A DNA stretch of 64,000 nucleotides from Manis javanica (lineage: Eukaryota > Chordata > Mammalia > Pholidota > Manidae): contig NC_133156.1 in assembly GCF_040802235.1 (NCBI RefSeq), forward strand, positions 144,877,173-144,941,172, given 5' to 3'. Under the pieces are notes generated by a model. The model saw only the letters and a program-made list of their open reading frames with translations, was not told the DNA's origin and made no database searches. A program made the position numbers and the translations under genes. This document shows positions 10,480 to 24,215 of this stretch, piece by piece (position 1 is the stretch's first letter; the number at the start of each line of letters is the position of its first letter).

Positions 10480-13400
10480 CAAAACTGAATAAAGACATTA
10501 TGAGAATATAAAGCTACAAAATAATATTTCTCCTGAATGTAGACAAAATGATTCTCAAAAATATTGGCAAATTTTATCCAACAATATGCAAAAAGCATTA
10601 TACATCATGATATACACCAGATTTTTTTCCTGGTATATAAGACTCATTGAACATTTGAAAAATCAGCCAATGTAATTTAATCTACCATATGTAAAAAAAT
10701 AAAAATCATATAACCTTATCAACTGATGGAGTAAAAGCATATAACAAAATCTAATACCCACATGTAAGAAGAACTCTCAGCAAACTTGAAATAAGAGGGT
10801 TTCCTCAACTAGATAAAGTACAACTACAAAAAATAGATAAAATTATATTTAATGATAAGAAACTGGATATTTTCACCTAAGACTGGGAACAAGTCAATGT
10901 TCTCTATTACTATTCCTATTCAATATCATACTGGAAGTCTCACTAGAGCAATAAAACAAGAAATAGAAATAAAAGGAATAGAGACTGGAAAGGAAGATAT
11001 GACTATCTTTAGTCATAGAAAACATCATTATCTATACAGAAAATTACAAAGAATCTATAAAAAACTCTGGAACTTGTGAGTGTAGCAAGGTTACAGGGTA
11101 CAAATCCAGTATACAAAAGCCAATTGATTTCCAGCAATTAATAATTAGAATTTGAAATTTTCAAAAGCAATACCACTTACAAGTTTTCAAAAAAGAAATC
11201 TTAGATATAAATCTAATAAAATATGGACAGAATCTATACACTGGAAACTAGAAAAACACTGATGAAAGAAATCAAAGTTCTAAATAAATGGAGATTTATT
11301 TTATGTTCATATTTGAGAATATTTGATATTGTGAAGATGTCAATTCTTTCAACTTGAACTATAATTTCAATGTAATCCCAAATAAACTCTCAGCAAGCTA
11401 TTTTGTAATATTTTAAATGGAAGCCTAAGAGACCTAGAAGCTAGGATATTGAAGAGAAACAATGTTGGAGTACACATATCAAATTTCAAGACTCACTGTA
11501 AACCTACAGTAGTTAAGATAACATGGTATGTACAGAACACGCATAGGTCAAAGGGATAAATTAGAGTCCCCAGAAGTAGACCCAGACAAATATAATCAAC
11601 TGATTTTTGACAAAGGTGCAAAAGTAGTCAATGGAGAAAAGATAATCTTTTCAATAAATGAATGCCAAAAAAAGACAGATTACACAAAATTAACTCATAA
11701 TGGATCAAAGATTAAAAAAGTAAAACACATAGCTATAAAACTTCTAGAAGAAAATATCAGATAAGATCTAAGTCACCCTGGTTTTGGTGATAAGTTTTAG
11801 AGACAACACATGGCACTAATCATAAAAGGTAAATTTGGTAAGTTGGAAGTCACTAAAGTTAAAAACTTCTGCTAAGTGAAAATGCCTTAGGAGAATAACA
11901 CAGCAAGCTACAGATTGTGAGTAAATATTTGTAAAAAATTCATATTTGAGAAAAAGACCCACACCCAAACACACAAAGCACTCTTAAAATTCAACAAGAA
12001 AACAACCCAATTCAACATAGCAAAAATATGAACTGAAACTTTACCAAAGAAGATATACTGATATTAATGAGTCCAATAAAAATATGCTCACCATCATTTG
12101 TCATTAGGGAAATGCAAGTTAAAACAACAAGATAGTACTACACAATAATTACAATGGCTAAAGCTAAAAGGAAAAAAAGTAACACAACCAATTATTGGCA
12201 AGAATGAAGAGAAACGGGGAATCTGATCAACTGCTGGTTAAAATGTAACATAGTACTTGCTATCACTTTGGAAGACAGTTTGCTAATTTCTTATAAAACT
12301 AAGAATAGTGATGTCATATGATCTGACAATATTGCTGGTAGGAATTTACCCCAAGTATTTGAAAGTATGTATTCACACAAAACAACTACATCAATATTTA
12401 TAGAAGCTTTATTCATATTTTACCCCAATTGGAAGGAACTAAGATGTCCATCTGATAAACGGATGAAGTGTGGTACAACCAAATAATGGAATACGATCCA
12501 GCAATAAAAAGAATGATGTGCAGTCTTTCCATACAATGATGTACATGCATCTTAATCCACATTACAAATGAATAAACAGCTAATCTGAAATAACTGTGTA
12601 CTATATCGTTCCATGTATGTGGCATTCTGGAAAAGGCAAAACTATAGAGATGGTAAACAGATTAGTGGTTGCCAGGAGTTTGGGGCTGAGGAAGGGTTGA
12701 TTAAGATTTTTAATACTGTGAAACATCTTATGTTATATTTATATTTATATTATTTTATATTCACTGGTGGACACACAACACTATGCATTTGTCAAAACCC
12801 ACAGAGCACAGAGTAAACTTCAATGTATGTAAAATTTTAAAAGCTTCCTTAGGAGGTCATAGGATCCCAGCCTGGGATGAAGACTGTGACTAAAGAATCT
12901 ACTGTGTGCAAATATATGGGACAACGTCATGGATAGAGTAAAAGGTGTAAAGGGAACAGTAAAAGGTGCTGACCTTAGTAATACTGGGAATTAGTGGAAT
13001 CTGTAAGACTAAAGGCAAAGGGATCTATACAGAAGCACTGTACTCTAGTTGATAATGCTGCTCCCTGTAGGTTAAATATTGTGAAGCCATTACCCATATG
13101 CCCTGGAATTGAATAATTAATATTAAATAAATAAAAAGCAGATAGTGGGAGTCAGATTTTTAATTGTTGGGGTGGAAGTTTATCTACAATCAAATGGAGA
13201 AGGCAGAATGATATCATAGAGTTGGAGACATCAGTATGAATTCATTTCTATATATATATATGTGCATGTGTGTGTACATATGGATATGCACAAGGTGCTT
13301 CTAGATAACTGCATATGCACAGATTAGTATACACACACAGGTTTCCTTGTTCTATTAACTGAGAGGTCCTAGAAGTGATGACACCTCAGTAGCAATAAGC

Positions 13401-14290
13401 ACACTTGTCACCCAGATCTCGCTTTCTTTTCCCATTCTCCAATAAAAAGAACCAGGGATACTTGAAAAAATAGCTGATTCTACAACTGAAACAGGAAATA
13501 CACTTGATAATCCTGGAGCATTTTTAGTGTCAGGACATAAGGAAGTACTTGGAAAAGTCTGCAAAGATGAGAGACAAAGCCTATCAAAGAGACACAGGGG
13601 CCAGCAGACAGAGCTCCCAAATGCTAAAGCTGGAACAATTTAAGCAACACAATTAAAAAAGAAGTATTTCACAATAACCCAAAGTATAAACGAAGTATCC
13701 ATGAGTCCATACTAATAAATTAATGGTGTAAAAGAAAGCAAAATTGGAGAATAGATACATTTCCTTTAGAAGGATTTCAAATAATGTATGTAGACATGTC
13801 AGCCTCCAGGAGAAAGAGCATAACTCCCATTCCCTGAATGTGGATTGCATGTAGCAACCTCCTTCCAAACAGTACAATATGGAAATGGGAGGGGAATAAC
13901 TTTACAGGAGAGAAACCCTGCAAACACTACCTCAGGCAGGTGAGCAAGATTAACATCGACAGTAAGTGGCCCTAGATGTGACATGATGAAAATGACTAGG
14001 GCATTATCACAGCCAAGACAAGCCTGAAAAGAAATGACAACTAAATGTTATATGGTATCTTGGATCAGAAAAAGGATATTAGGTAAAAAACAAGGAACTC
14101 CAAATAAAGTATGAACTTTAGTTAATAAAAAAATGACAAATACTGATGAAGTAATCGTGACAACTATACATTACTGATAAAGATGCTAATAGGAGAAACT
14201 AGGTGTGGAGCATATGGGAACTCTGTACTATCTTCACAAATTTTCTCTAGATCCAAATCTATTTTAAAACAAAAAGCTTATTTTAAAAGA
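10480..14290 (+). mobile_element. Old L1M element, plus strand, about 3.8 kb
   Basis: This is a long decayed L1. From 10.48 to about 12.6 kb it follows the second half of L1 ORF2 in order (RT thumb-like, then the C-terminal 'ACAGTTTGCTAATTTCTTA...ATTTACCCCAAGTATTTGA...CTTTATTCATATTTTACCCC' region, quoted here in pieces). From about 12.6 to 14.29 kb it follows a long L1M-type 3' UTR ending in ACTCTGTACTATCTTCACAA and an A-rich end. It is 5'-truncated. Divergence is far greater than in the minus-strand L1s at 28-43 kb, so it is much older. Internal breaks are possible, and I treat it as one insertion because order and orientation are consistent. Confidence 0.75.
10852..12600 (+). pseudogene. 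Degenerate L1M ORF2 (C-terminal half)
   Basis: Short surviving frames show ORF2-like text. At 10852-11079 there is KQEIEIKGIETGKED, matching the stretch just before the RT catalytic box, but the FADD box itself is lost: after ED the text reads MTIFSHRKHHYLY. At 11528-11764 there is [19 protein letters not shown], matching the region downstream of the RT core. Stops and frameshifts lie throughout. The original protein would be the L1 endonuclease/reverse transcriptase; nothing here could be active. Confidence 0.75.
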
Positions 14291-15869
14291 TAGGGTTAGA
14301 TTCTTTCTACCAGCCAATGCAAATTGATGACTTTAATTGGAACAAACAAACAAACATACAATAAACACTGGGCAAAAATATTGGACAGTTTCCAGGTTGT
14401 GTAAAATTTTACCTTTCACTCTTTGGATTATTTATTCTTACTTTAACATCTTTATTTTACTTTACCAACTTCCAAATTACATTGTTTAATGAGAGAAAAA
14501 CTGAAGTACATTTTCTTTTCACTAGCATTAAGATGGAGCTCATTTCACCAGGGATTCTTTGAATCCTTGCTGGCTACGGGCTGTAAGGCTGCAAAGAAGG
14601 CAAGAAAAGCAACATGAAAGCTGATTTATAAGTTTTACATGAATAGAAAAAGTTGTATACTGAAGCAAATATAGAGGCTCCTACTTAACATTTTCTGTAA
14701 TCTTAAAATTATAAAAAATATTTCATACCTTGGACAATATCTGGTGAAATCAATACAACTTAAAATTTCCACTAATTATGCCAGCTACTTAACCACCCAG
14801 AGCAATTTGATTCACTTAGTTGGGGGCTAATTCTGGTTTGGCAGCTTTGGAGAACACAGACAAAATGTCCTCCTTTTGAACTGGATGAATTCTGATTTCT
14901 AAGTGTCTCAGAAGAACTGAACAGAAACATACACAAGCAAAAGGCATGACATAGAACAATCATTTTTACAAGTGTCAGTTTATAACCCATTGTTTTCACA
15001 AAGTGAATGCATTGTTCATCTTAAAGTTGCAAAAGCTCAGCAATGGAAAGGCTCTTATTACATTCCCATTTCTATTTTATAAGTCACTGGCAATGAGTTC
15101 AATGCCTAGACACATTTCTCAAAAGAACGAATATAATTTTGCATTACAAGTTTTTTTTTAAGAAGTAGAATCATCCATTGTAGTAATCTGCAATTTAAAC
15201 ATTTCGCATACTATTTCCTTTCTCCAACTGCTCTCCAACCCCAGGTGACCAGGAGAGCAGCACACATTTACAGTAGTTTAGATAAACAAACTCATCTGTT
15301 GAACAGGGGCAGTGGCCCCATCCATGTCTGTGAACCGTCGTATTTCTGTAACAGTGTGTAGAGGAAAGGAATGGAGCAAATACGTTCTTGCAAGAATAGC
15401 CAGGACATGCTCTCCATTCGCTTCTGATCCCAGGCTTTCCTCTTGGGTGTGTCTGACTTGCATAATTAGGCTCTTCACTTCCCATCAGAGACTATGTTAC
15501 ATTTGTGAAGTCATACTGTTCAGGAGTTTTTAATGTTTTGGTTGATGGTCTTGTCTTCCTTATTTGCCTACTCCAGCATGTAGTCTCCTGGGTAGAAATT
15601 CCCTTTGGTTATTTAGCAGTGCTCCAGTTGTGGAGGGATGTGATAAACCTTAAATTTTCCATCACTTACATTCAATGTCTTACCTGGTTATGTTACGTGG
15701 ATAATTTACTCTCTTACATTACACTTGTTAATGTAAAATATATGGAAAGCAAGTTGAGGCAGTAATTTATTCCAACTATGGAACACTGAGCTGGAAACAG
15801 TAATTTATTCTAGGAGCAGCAGTCGAGAAAATAACTAAGGTTTTGAGTGATAATTTGCAACAAAGCCCA
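14291..15869. other. Unique sequence, nothing recognised
   Basis: No gene or repeat that I can name. Short frames on both strands at 15.2-15.8 kb (60-100 codons) have no recognisable domain. Confidence 0.45.
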
Positions 15870-15976
15870 CTAAACCTCAAGCTTCAGAAGACAGGGATTA
15901 TACTTTCTTCATTTCTACGTTGTCCAGCCCTTTATATAGTAGACGTTTCAATAAGTATGTGTTGAATTGAATAGCT
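15870..15976 (+). mobile_element. L2 3' end fragment
   Basis: This matches the well-known L2 terminus: AGGGATTATACTTTCTTCAT-like, then a TTGTCCAGCCCTTTATATAG stretch, then TAGTAGACGTTTCAATAAGT and TGTTGAATTGAATAG. Plus orientation. Confidence 0.7.
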
Positions 15977-18900
15977 CACTGGGGTCATGCATATTTCCCA
16001 CTTTGATGCTACAAAACTACAAAGCTTCTTTGAGGCTGGTCTTACTTAAAATAGGAATTACATGTAAAGACAACAGGTGACCTAAAGCAGGTGTATTTAG
16101 ACAAGGGGATCAGATCTGCTGGTTTGCATTACACAGTGAGAGGCTAGAATTTTTTAATAACTTAACTGTTGTTCTAAACCAAGAGTCTACAATATTCTTC
16201 TAGGCATTATTTTGACCACCACTCATGATACTGTTCTGCTTAACTTCAAAGCATAATACTAATGTGCATCTGTGATGAGATTCTGGACTGGTGCTAGCTG
16301 GTGGTTAAATCCCTAGGAGATCAGAAAAATCCAAAGTAGTCCATGGGAATAGAACTCTACATATTTTTCAATCCCACAAATTATAATACTTCCTTTCTTT
16401 CTCTATGGATTTACTTGACTCAGTTCTTAGGGTTTTTGATTCCCTATGGACAGAAACAGCAAGCCAAAAGAGTTCTCCATTCATGCGGTATGGGCACACT
16501 AGCAGTTGAGAATGACATAACACTGCCATTCTGACCTTATTAAGAAGCTCTTGTTTCCTTGGCGGGACGTGGATGGCAACCGAAAGGGGGAACTTCTTAT
16601 TTTCGTTGGAATTTGTCCAAAATATTCCATCATCTGTTAAAGGTTTTTCAAAGCAATAAAATACTGCATCAGTTAAGCAACTCTGCAGGACTTAAGAATT
16701 GCTTACAAAAGCTGTCATTGAAAAGTGATTTGTAAAGGATTTTGCAAAAAATGTGATCTTGTAAATTTTCACCATCATAACATCAAGCTGGACTGATGTT
16801 CAGTTTTTCCCAAAAACTGAAAGCCCAGTTACTCTCTGAATTTAACTCTATTCAGGTGGGACCCAGTACCCAGTTAAATGAGAAGATTTGATTGAGGACT
16901 TCCTCAGTCTGGGTCAGCACCAAAGCTTTCTATCCTAGAACCATTAACCAAGATCCGAAGTTTCAGTCAGGGACCTATCGGTGTTATTCTCAAGGTAGAA
17001 GTAAAAAAAGATGGCAGAATGCTTAGATTTTGGTCAATTTTTTTTCCCCTGAAGATGATAATTATTTCATCTGAAAAGATCTCTGTGGGAATCAGCATAT
17101 AAAACCAGGCTGAACTACAAAATGTGGAAGTGTCATAAAACATAAGGAAGAAAGCATAATCACAGAGATAAAAATTGGTCACTCTTATCTAGCTCAGTGG
17201 AAAATTAATTTGGCTAGTGGATATGAAATAACTTATTTCCAATACTAAGACCAAATGGTTAGATAAAGGGTCTCTAGTTGTCAAGTCCCAAGAATAAAAC
17301 TATTTCATCTTAGCCTGAAAAAAATGAATCGTTCAATTCAATATCCCTTAATTCTGATTCCAAATTCCCAAGTACTCTTTTTATTGTTGGATAATTACAC
17401 CCTAACCTAATTGCCTCACCAATTATCTGTTGGCAATATCATCATGTCAATTAATATAAGAGTGATGCTTTCTTGTTTATACATTATGTATGTGAAAATT
17501 TGGGTAGGTTTACCCTGAGTCATGCTTTCCTCAATTTTAAGAGAGCTAGTATTACCCAACTTGAAGTTTTCCCAAAGAAAATTTCAAATAATGTGCAAGA
17601 AGCTCCTAGAAGACTTCCTAGTACATGGAAACAAGGTAATGAGCAGCAGTGGCCATTATTGCACCATTTTGAAAAAAAAGTTTTCAATCATTCTTATGTA
17701 TATCTTATCACTATATCTTCTGTTCTCTTTGGAGCCATTAACACAAGTAGAAATGTAATAGATATTTAATTATGGAAGCATGGTACATATTCATTACCAG
17801 ATTAATTGTCAAGAACAGAGTCCAAAGAACAAAACCCACCAGAAGCTTCGGGAAAAAGCTGCCCTCCCTATTTCATCTAATAAATTCTTACATCTGTCTT
17901 GGTTTGACACTTCTGCCCCCTTGAATGTGCCATCTGGTTTGGTTGATTATGAACTCTTCTTCCAGATGACGGCAATCATAGTCTTCTGCACCAGAGAAAG
18001 TTTAACTACCAAACTCAAAATTTAAAACAAGACCTGAATTCAGCTGATTACATACACATATATAACATTTCAATTGTCATGCCAGTGTGGGATTAAACTA
18101 AAACTCTTCCCAAATACAACCTATGTTGGGGATGTGTGACTCAGGATTAGTGCCCCAAAAGAGAGGAGCAGGAGCATTTGTGCAGAGTAAGAGTGCAGGA
18201 TGGCATTTCCCCAGATGTCTCGCACTTGTGTCAACCATTTCTGCAGAGGGCCCAGAAGGGAGCGTCCTAAAGGAGGCAGTCATTGAAGTCAGCCCCTCCA
18301 TTTGTTTCATGTACTTTCCATTGACCTATAACTTACTGCACATTTGGCATTTTCCAAGTTCTTTATGAGGGTTGGGCTAAGACATTCTATAATGCCATTT
18401 AATAAAATAAGAGAATCATATTTCCCGCTGTCATGCTGTGCTTACTTTTCCCTTTGACCTTTAAACAGTTATCTTGATTGAAATCAATATTGCATTATTA
18501 GAGTTAGGTACTTTGTCTTATTGAGATTTTAGTTTTACCTCAGAACTCTTAGAAAATCCATGCATTACAGAAATTCTTTACGGGTGTTTTGGTTTTGACT
18601 GTTTACCCCATCTAGCTTTAGACAATAAAATGTATTTTTTTTTTCATTGTAAATGTACACAAATGTTGAGAATCACATCTACTCAAAAAGGGGTTACTTG
18701 TCAATATAGTATATTGGAGAATGTTTGATCTTTTACTATTATGTCTTAGCAACACAGATGATGTACAGAAGTCAGAGAACACATTCTTGTTATTCATAAA
18801 GTCTTAAACAAAAAAATCTTCAAAAATACTATTTAATGTCTGTTCTTACTGGAATGGTACCTTCAGAAGTATTTCTGTTGATGGAGGACAGAAGAAATCC

Positions 18901-20339
18901 TAAATAGGGACTGGAGGAGGAGAGATTCATCCTCAACAGAAGGGAAATTTAATTAGCATGGTCTAAGAGGAGAAGATGGGAGAAAAGAAAGGTGACAAAG
19001 GGAATCTATCAGGACACTGAAGCACATGGTTTGCAGAAGAAAGTGTCCTATGTGACATAGCAGGCAGGCCTGGTTTCTAGAGCTTTCTCCACCCTGAGGA
19101 CAGGACATGGAACTGGTAGGGATGTGATGTAGTTTACCTCTAATGATGCCACTTGGGGTGGACCTTCAGAGACTAAACTGAAATGGAGATGGCAAATTTG
19201 CATTAAAATCATCTGCATTTCTGGCTCACATTCCTAAGGCCAGAGCAAGCCATGGGTAGGTGGGGAGTGCTGTGTCAGAAACCAGGATTTCTGGGTCAAA
19301 TAGAGCTGGAGTCAGGGTCTTGTTAGTCAACCAGTGCTCTGTGGAGGATGTAGAGACTGAGCCCTATTCCTCCAAACCTGAAATGCATGTGAATTCCAGA
19401 GAAGGACCTACTATGTGTAGCAGCAACATGGAATGAGTGGGAAAGCTTTTGGAGCCTTTCCAGTGCTGGTAAGTCAGGCCTGCCATGGTTTGATAGGTGA
19501 CAGCTCTGGGGACATGGGAGGGTGTTATCACTCTGTTCTTAGAGCTGCAGCAGAAAAAGAACAGAGAAAAACACTATGCTTGCATCTGAACAATATGTAG
19601 TTCTAAAACCAGACCCAGTCACGTCTGTCTCCTTCAGACATCAGACATCTGCCTTTATGCTAATAGCCCTCATTTATCATAGCCTAGAAACAATTCTATG
19701 TTGGGAGACACTTCCATTGCTAAAGGGCCCCATTCAGAGAAAATCACCCCAACAGAAGAATATGTGTTCAAGATCCACGTAGACAGAAAACCATGAAGAG
19801 CTTGTTAATGCACAAGAGAGGTACTGCAGATAGTGACGCTGAAGAAGAAACTCCAGCAACCTCTTCAGGGAGAGCCACTCAATGAACATACTTTATGTGG
19901 GTTTCTAAGGAAAAAAATTAGCTCACTCATGTTGACCAAGCATGGGTATCTCAACGAAATTTCAAGATGGAAAGAGACCAGAGTGACAATTTAGTTATTT
20001 ATAACAGGGTTAGAGCTGGTGGTCTTATCAGTTTTCTGAGAACACTCTCTTGTGATGGGTACATTAATTCAGGAGAACAAAATGTAAATTACAATGTTGT
20101 TGATGAGTGGAAAGAGTTAGAATGGGAGGAAATGACTTTCTTATGGGATATGTCCATTAATCCAGGAGCCCTTAAGTGGTATTTTTCTGTCCAGATAACC
20201 AAAAAAATTTCCTAGAGTCAAATCACCATTTCTCTGGGATGGACAAGTGAATCTGAAAAGATCATGAATCCTCTTTTTCTAAAATTATTCAATTTGCCAT
20301 ATAACAAATTATAGCAAATGTGGTAAACGATTAAGAATT
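15977..20339. other. Unique sequence, nothing recognised
   Basis: This is the longest stretch (about 4.4 kb) without a repeat I can identify. Base composition is ordinary AT-rich. There are no exon-like frames above about 100 codons. It is a candidate for hidden conserved non-coding sequence, but nothing in the sequence alone shows that. Confidence 0.4.
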
Positions 20340-20935
20340 GTGTCAGACAAGGTGACCCTCAAGGATTCATGCCATTAGATAATTTCCTCCCCTTGAGTGT
20401 GGTGGAAACTGTGACTTGGTTCTGACCAATAGCAGTTGACAAATGTGATGGATGTCACTCTTTTGAAAGGGCTACATTATTTGGCAAAATGAGTACTTTT
20501 AACTTCCCTCACTCAGTTCCATTTTAAGGCAAAAGTGATGGGATTTTGCAGATAAGATCACAAACTAGCTAATTTTTCGAGTTAAGAAAAAGGGAGATCA
20601 CCTTGAGTGCGCCTGACTCAATCAGATGAAAACCCTTATTAGGGCACTGGATATCCTAGGAGGAAATAGCAGCTTTCTTCCTGCCATGCCATGATTTCCT
20701 ATGGAGAAAACTGTGGAAAAGAACTATGGATAGCTTCTAGGACATTAGGGCAGCCTCCATTTAACAACCAGCAGGAGGCCAGAGTACTCAATCACACAGT
20801 CCAAGGAGATGAATTCCGCCAACTTGAATGACACCAACAGGGATTCTTCCTCACTCAAGCCTCTAGACGAGAATGCAGCCCAACTGACATTGTAATTGTA
20901 GCCTCAGAAACTCTGAACAGAGGACCCAGGTAAGC
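20340..20935 (+). mobile_element. Old LTR remnant, MaLR-like
   Basis: The plus strand follows an old LTR pattern: TCCTCCCCTTGAGTGTGGTG, ACTTGGTTCTGACCAATAGC, GATGGATGTCACTC, then CTTTCTTCCTGCCATGCCAT and a 3' part ending GAACAGAGGACCCAGGTAAG. There is no internal coding region. Family assignment is tentative and edges approximate. Confidence 0.5.
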
Positions 20936-21922
20936 CATGATAACTTTGTGTTTATTGGTTACTTATCATTAGAAACTAATACAAGAATGCAATAAATTTT
21001 AAAAATGATCTAATGTTCCTGGTTCAGTTATAAGACACTCTAATTTCATTGGCAAAGTGGAAACCATCTCTCATGAAAGTTTCTACTACTGACTGATCTT
21101 CTTCAACAAATACAGGAATCTACTTGTTTCAGTTTTTCCACACCCATAAGTCCCCCAAATCTAGAAGTACCTTTTGAACGTTCTATATGTGCTAAATTTA
21201 GGAAAAATTTATGTATCAACTACATTATCAGAGTAAAACCAGTGTAACAGTGCAACAACAAGGATTCGCTAATCATGACGTTACTGACAAGACTGCTCTG
21301 CAATTCATCTGAAGCTTATCTCATGACTCATACTTTCTTAGGGTCATTGTTGTTTTTTACTCTCTTAGCTTTCTGCTCATTTGCAGCACTGTAACTATTT
21401 TGTATTTAGATGAGGCATGGATTAATCTAAAATATGGAGATGAACAAGATGCAATAATGATAAACTTAAAGCAGCATAGCACCTCCCTGTAGGGATGAAC
21501 ACTGGAATCCAGCGATTACCAGGACTACCAGTCCACGGAGAGCAGATCCTTCATTGTTGATTAATGCCAGAAAGCTTAAAAGTGGGAAAGACCCACAGTT
21601 TCCACTGCTGAGATGCACACATTCTTCGTAACTGAATTGTCCAGAAAGAATCACAGAGAACACAGAAAATGTGAGCAGATTGCCAAATCATGTCTGGGAA
21701 AAGACCAGCCACGTTGAGCAAGCATTGTATGGTCCACGTATGGTTAACTGCATCTCTGCTGGACTGTCAAAGAGACACCAGGTCACCAGGCCATGAGCAA
21801 ATGTCCTCCTCTGAACCTGCCTGCAGAACCTCTCACATCACAAACAGCAGGGGCCTACCATCCCCTGGGGAGTAGCACTACTGCCCCCATCCCTCCTGCC
21901 AGACCTTTTCCCCAGCAAAGGC
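20936..21922. other. Unique sequence, nothing recognised
   Basis: No gene or named repeat seen. Confidence 0.4.
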
Positions 21923-21991
21923 TCTAGAATTTGTGAATAGGAGGCTTTAGAATTGGTGTATAGAAGGTTCTAGAATTTGTGGGTAGGATTT
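21923..21991. repeat. 23-bp tandem repeat, three copies
   Basis: Units start at 21923 (TCTAGAATTTGTGAATAGGA), 21946 (TTTAGAATTGGTGTATAGAA) and 21969 (TCTAGAATTTGTGGGTAGGA). Period is 23 bp, with a few mismatches per unit. Confidence 0.85.
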
Positions 21992-23556
21992 TAGGGCAGT
22001 AGACTGCATGGAAGGAGGGGCTGGGGGTGCTTATCTGAAAACATTCTGCTTTTGTTCTTATACTGTATGTTTATTTGGCCTGACTTGGATTGGAAGTGAG
22101 TACAAGATTATACAGAGACTCAAGTCTCCCAAGCCACTCTAAGTACTCCCTCTCCTTTCTCCAATAATACAGTTTAGATTCAGAGACTGCCTACCCATGT
22201 AAGGAAGTTCTATACCACATAGCAAAGTATCTCTCTTCATAAAATAACAATAATAGTAATTAACCAGAATTTGCATTAACTCATGCCCTGGAAGGTTGGT
22301 TGCAGAACCCTCTCTGTTAATCTTCTCCATGGCAACCAATACTTCTGGCCACAGTGGGGCAGATTTTCTCAAAATCTGATGGCACAATGGTGCCACATTC
22401 CAAGAACCATGGAGACTGGGCGTGACGCTGGTAGGCACGTAAGTAGTGGCATCTGCTGCAGGCCAGAGGATGTTAAGATCAAAGTGTTCCAGGGAGTCCT
22501 CAGTTTCCTGGACTTCCGAGGAAAAGAAGAACCGGCCCCGGGGATGCCACTCGAAGAATCAGGGCTACCTCTTTGCAAGATCATATTTAAACTGGGAAGT
22601 GAGTGATACCCAGCTCAGGCTGATGGGCTTAATGCTTCTCTTCACTGGTAGGGACGGATATTCACAAACATGAACAAATGAGTTAAATGGTGACAGTTCC
22701 CATCAGGAACAATAAAACAGAGAGGCTGGGGGAAGTTTGCAAATCATTAGGCTTCTTTACCTTATAAGCCTAGGCAATTATTCAGAGTAATTAATCTGAA
22801 CACAACTATTAGCCAGAATATATTAGTAATACAGAGGAAGCTGAGCAGCTTAAAAACACTTACAAAAGGAAAAGAAAATATATTTGAGATGAACAAATAC
22901 ATCTGCTCTATGGATTTCACACTTACAGGCAGAACCAGCTGGATAATTTGCGGAGCTGGTGTAAAAATGAAAAGGTGGGGGATCCCTGTTCAAAGAGCAA
23001 GAAAAAGAATGCAGTTGAAAGTCCTATGATACAGGCCCTTTTTATTTAGAAGTATCTTACTAGCAGTAAAATTTAATAGGAGTAATGTTATACATAAATA
23101 ACAACACAAACTTATAAATCGCAAAATTTATTCTAGTGTAATAACTGTATATAATATGTAAATAATGATACTTCATTAATGTGATATCTTGATTGAGCAT
23201 AAGATTTCCATGGCTCACTTTTCTGAAAACTCATGAATTAAGTCATCACAGTGAAGTACGCACAGAAATCTCACTTTATATTACTGTAACTGGAGGCAGC
23301 ATTACTTGCTTTTGGCAAATTTAAGATCAGAAATAATTTTTGATAATTTTTAATGGTGAGTAGAATCTATTTGCTGATGTAACCCTTAATGAAAAATACT
23401 ATATATTCTGTGACAGCACTGGGATACATTTCTGATAAACTACTTTGAAGTATAAATTTTACTGCGTCTAAAGACAATGAGTCTTGTGGGACAACTTTTC
23501 TAAAAGTATTTAACTCCTCATACAAATAAACTTTATCTCTGAATTTAACTTTTTGC
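21992..23556. other. Unique sequence, nothing recognised
   Basis: No named repeat. Overlapping open frames of 70-107 codons on both strands at 22.14-22.67 kb have no recognisable domain, and I do not call them genes. Confidence 0.4.
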
Positions 23557-24215
23557 TATTAAAAAAATAGACTTTATGCATTACAACACTGAGCCGAAAA
23601 TACAGAAAGTTTCCATATCCTCCCTCCCCCCACAACATGTGCACAGCAGCCCCAATTATCAACATTCCCCCCTGAGCAGTGCATTCATTACCATCAATGA
23701 GCTTACACTGACACATCATAAACACCCAAAGTCCATACTTAACATTAGGGTTCACGCTTGGCTTTCTATATTGTATGGTTTTGGACACATGTACAATGCC
23801 ATGTGTCCACCATCACAGGATCACATAGAACCATTTCACTGTTCTGAGAATCCTCTGTGCTCCACCCATGCATCCCCTCGTTCCCCCAAACCCGGTAAAC
23901 CACTGACCCTTTTGCTGTCTCCATAGTTTTGCCATTTCCCAAATGCCACAGAGTTGGAATCACACAGTATGTTACAGTCAGACAGCACTGGCTTCTTTCA
24001 CTTTTACTAAGTGAAGCATTTAAGATTCCTCCATGTCTTTTAATGGTTTGATAGTCATTTCTTTTCAGCACTGAATAATACCCCATTGTCTGGATGCACC
24101 ACAGTTCATTTGTCTGCTCACCTCCTAAAGGACATCTTCGTTGCTTCGAAGGCTTGGCAATTATGAATAGAGCCCTTGTTAACATCCAGGTGCAGGTTCT
24201 TATCTGGACAGATTT
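23557..24215 (-). mobile_element. L1M 3' part (ORF2 C-terminus plus 3' UTR)
   Basis: The plus strand is the reverse complement of a classic L1M 3' region: CATTACCATCAATGAGCTTA, ACACTGACACATCATAAACA, CACCCAAAGTCCATACTTAA, TTTTGCCATTTCCCAAATGC, GAATAATACCCCATTGTCTG and CAATTATGAATAGAGCCCTT in order. Element orientation is minus, and it is 5'-truncated. The reverse strand retains a 139-codon frame (24185-23766) whose text YSVLKRNDYQTIKRHGG is an eroded form of the ORF2 C-terminus. Confidence 0.8.

Noticed and set aside
22139..22673. Cluster of overlapping 70-107-codon frames on both strands
   Set aside because: Overlap on both strands, no domain, no splice-site logic that I can support. Not called as a gene.
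23576..23926. 116-codon plus-strand frame
   Set aside because: Antisense to an L1M 3' region; the recognised coding sense is the minus strand.
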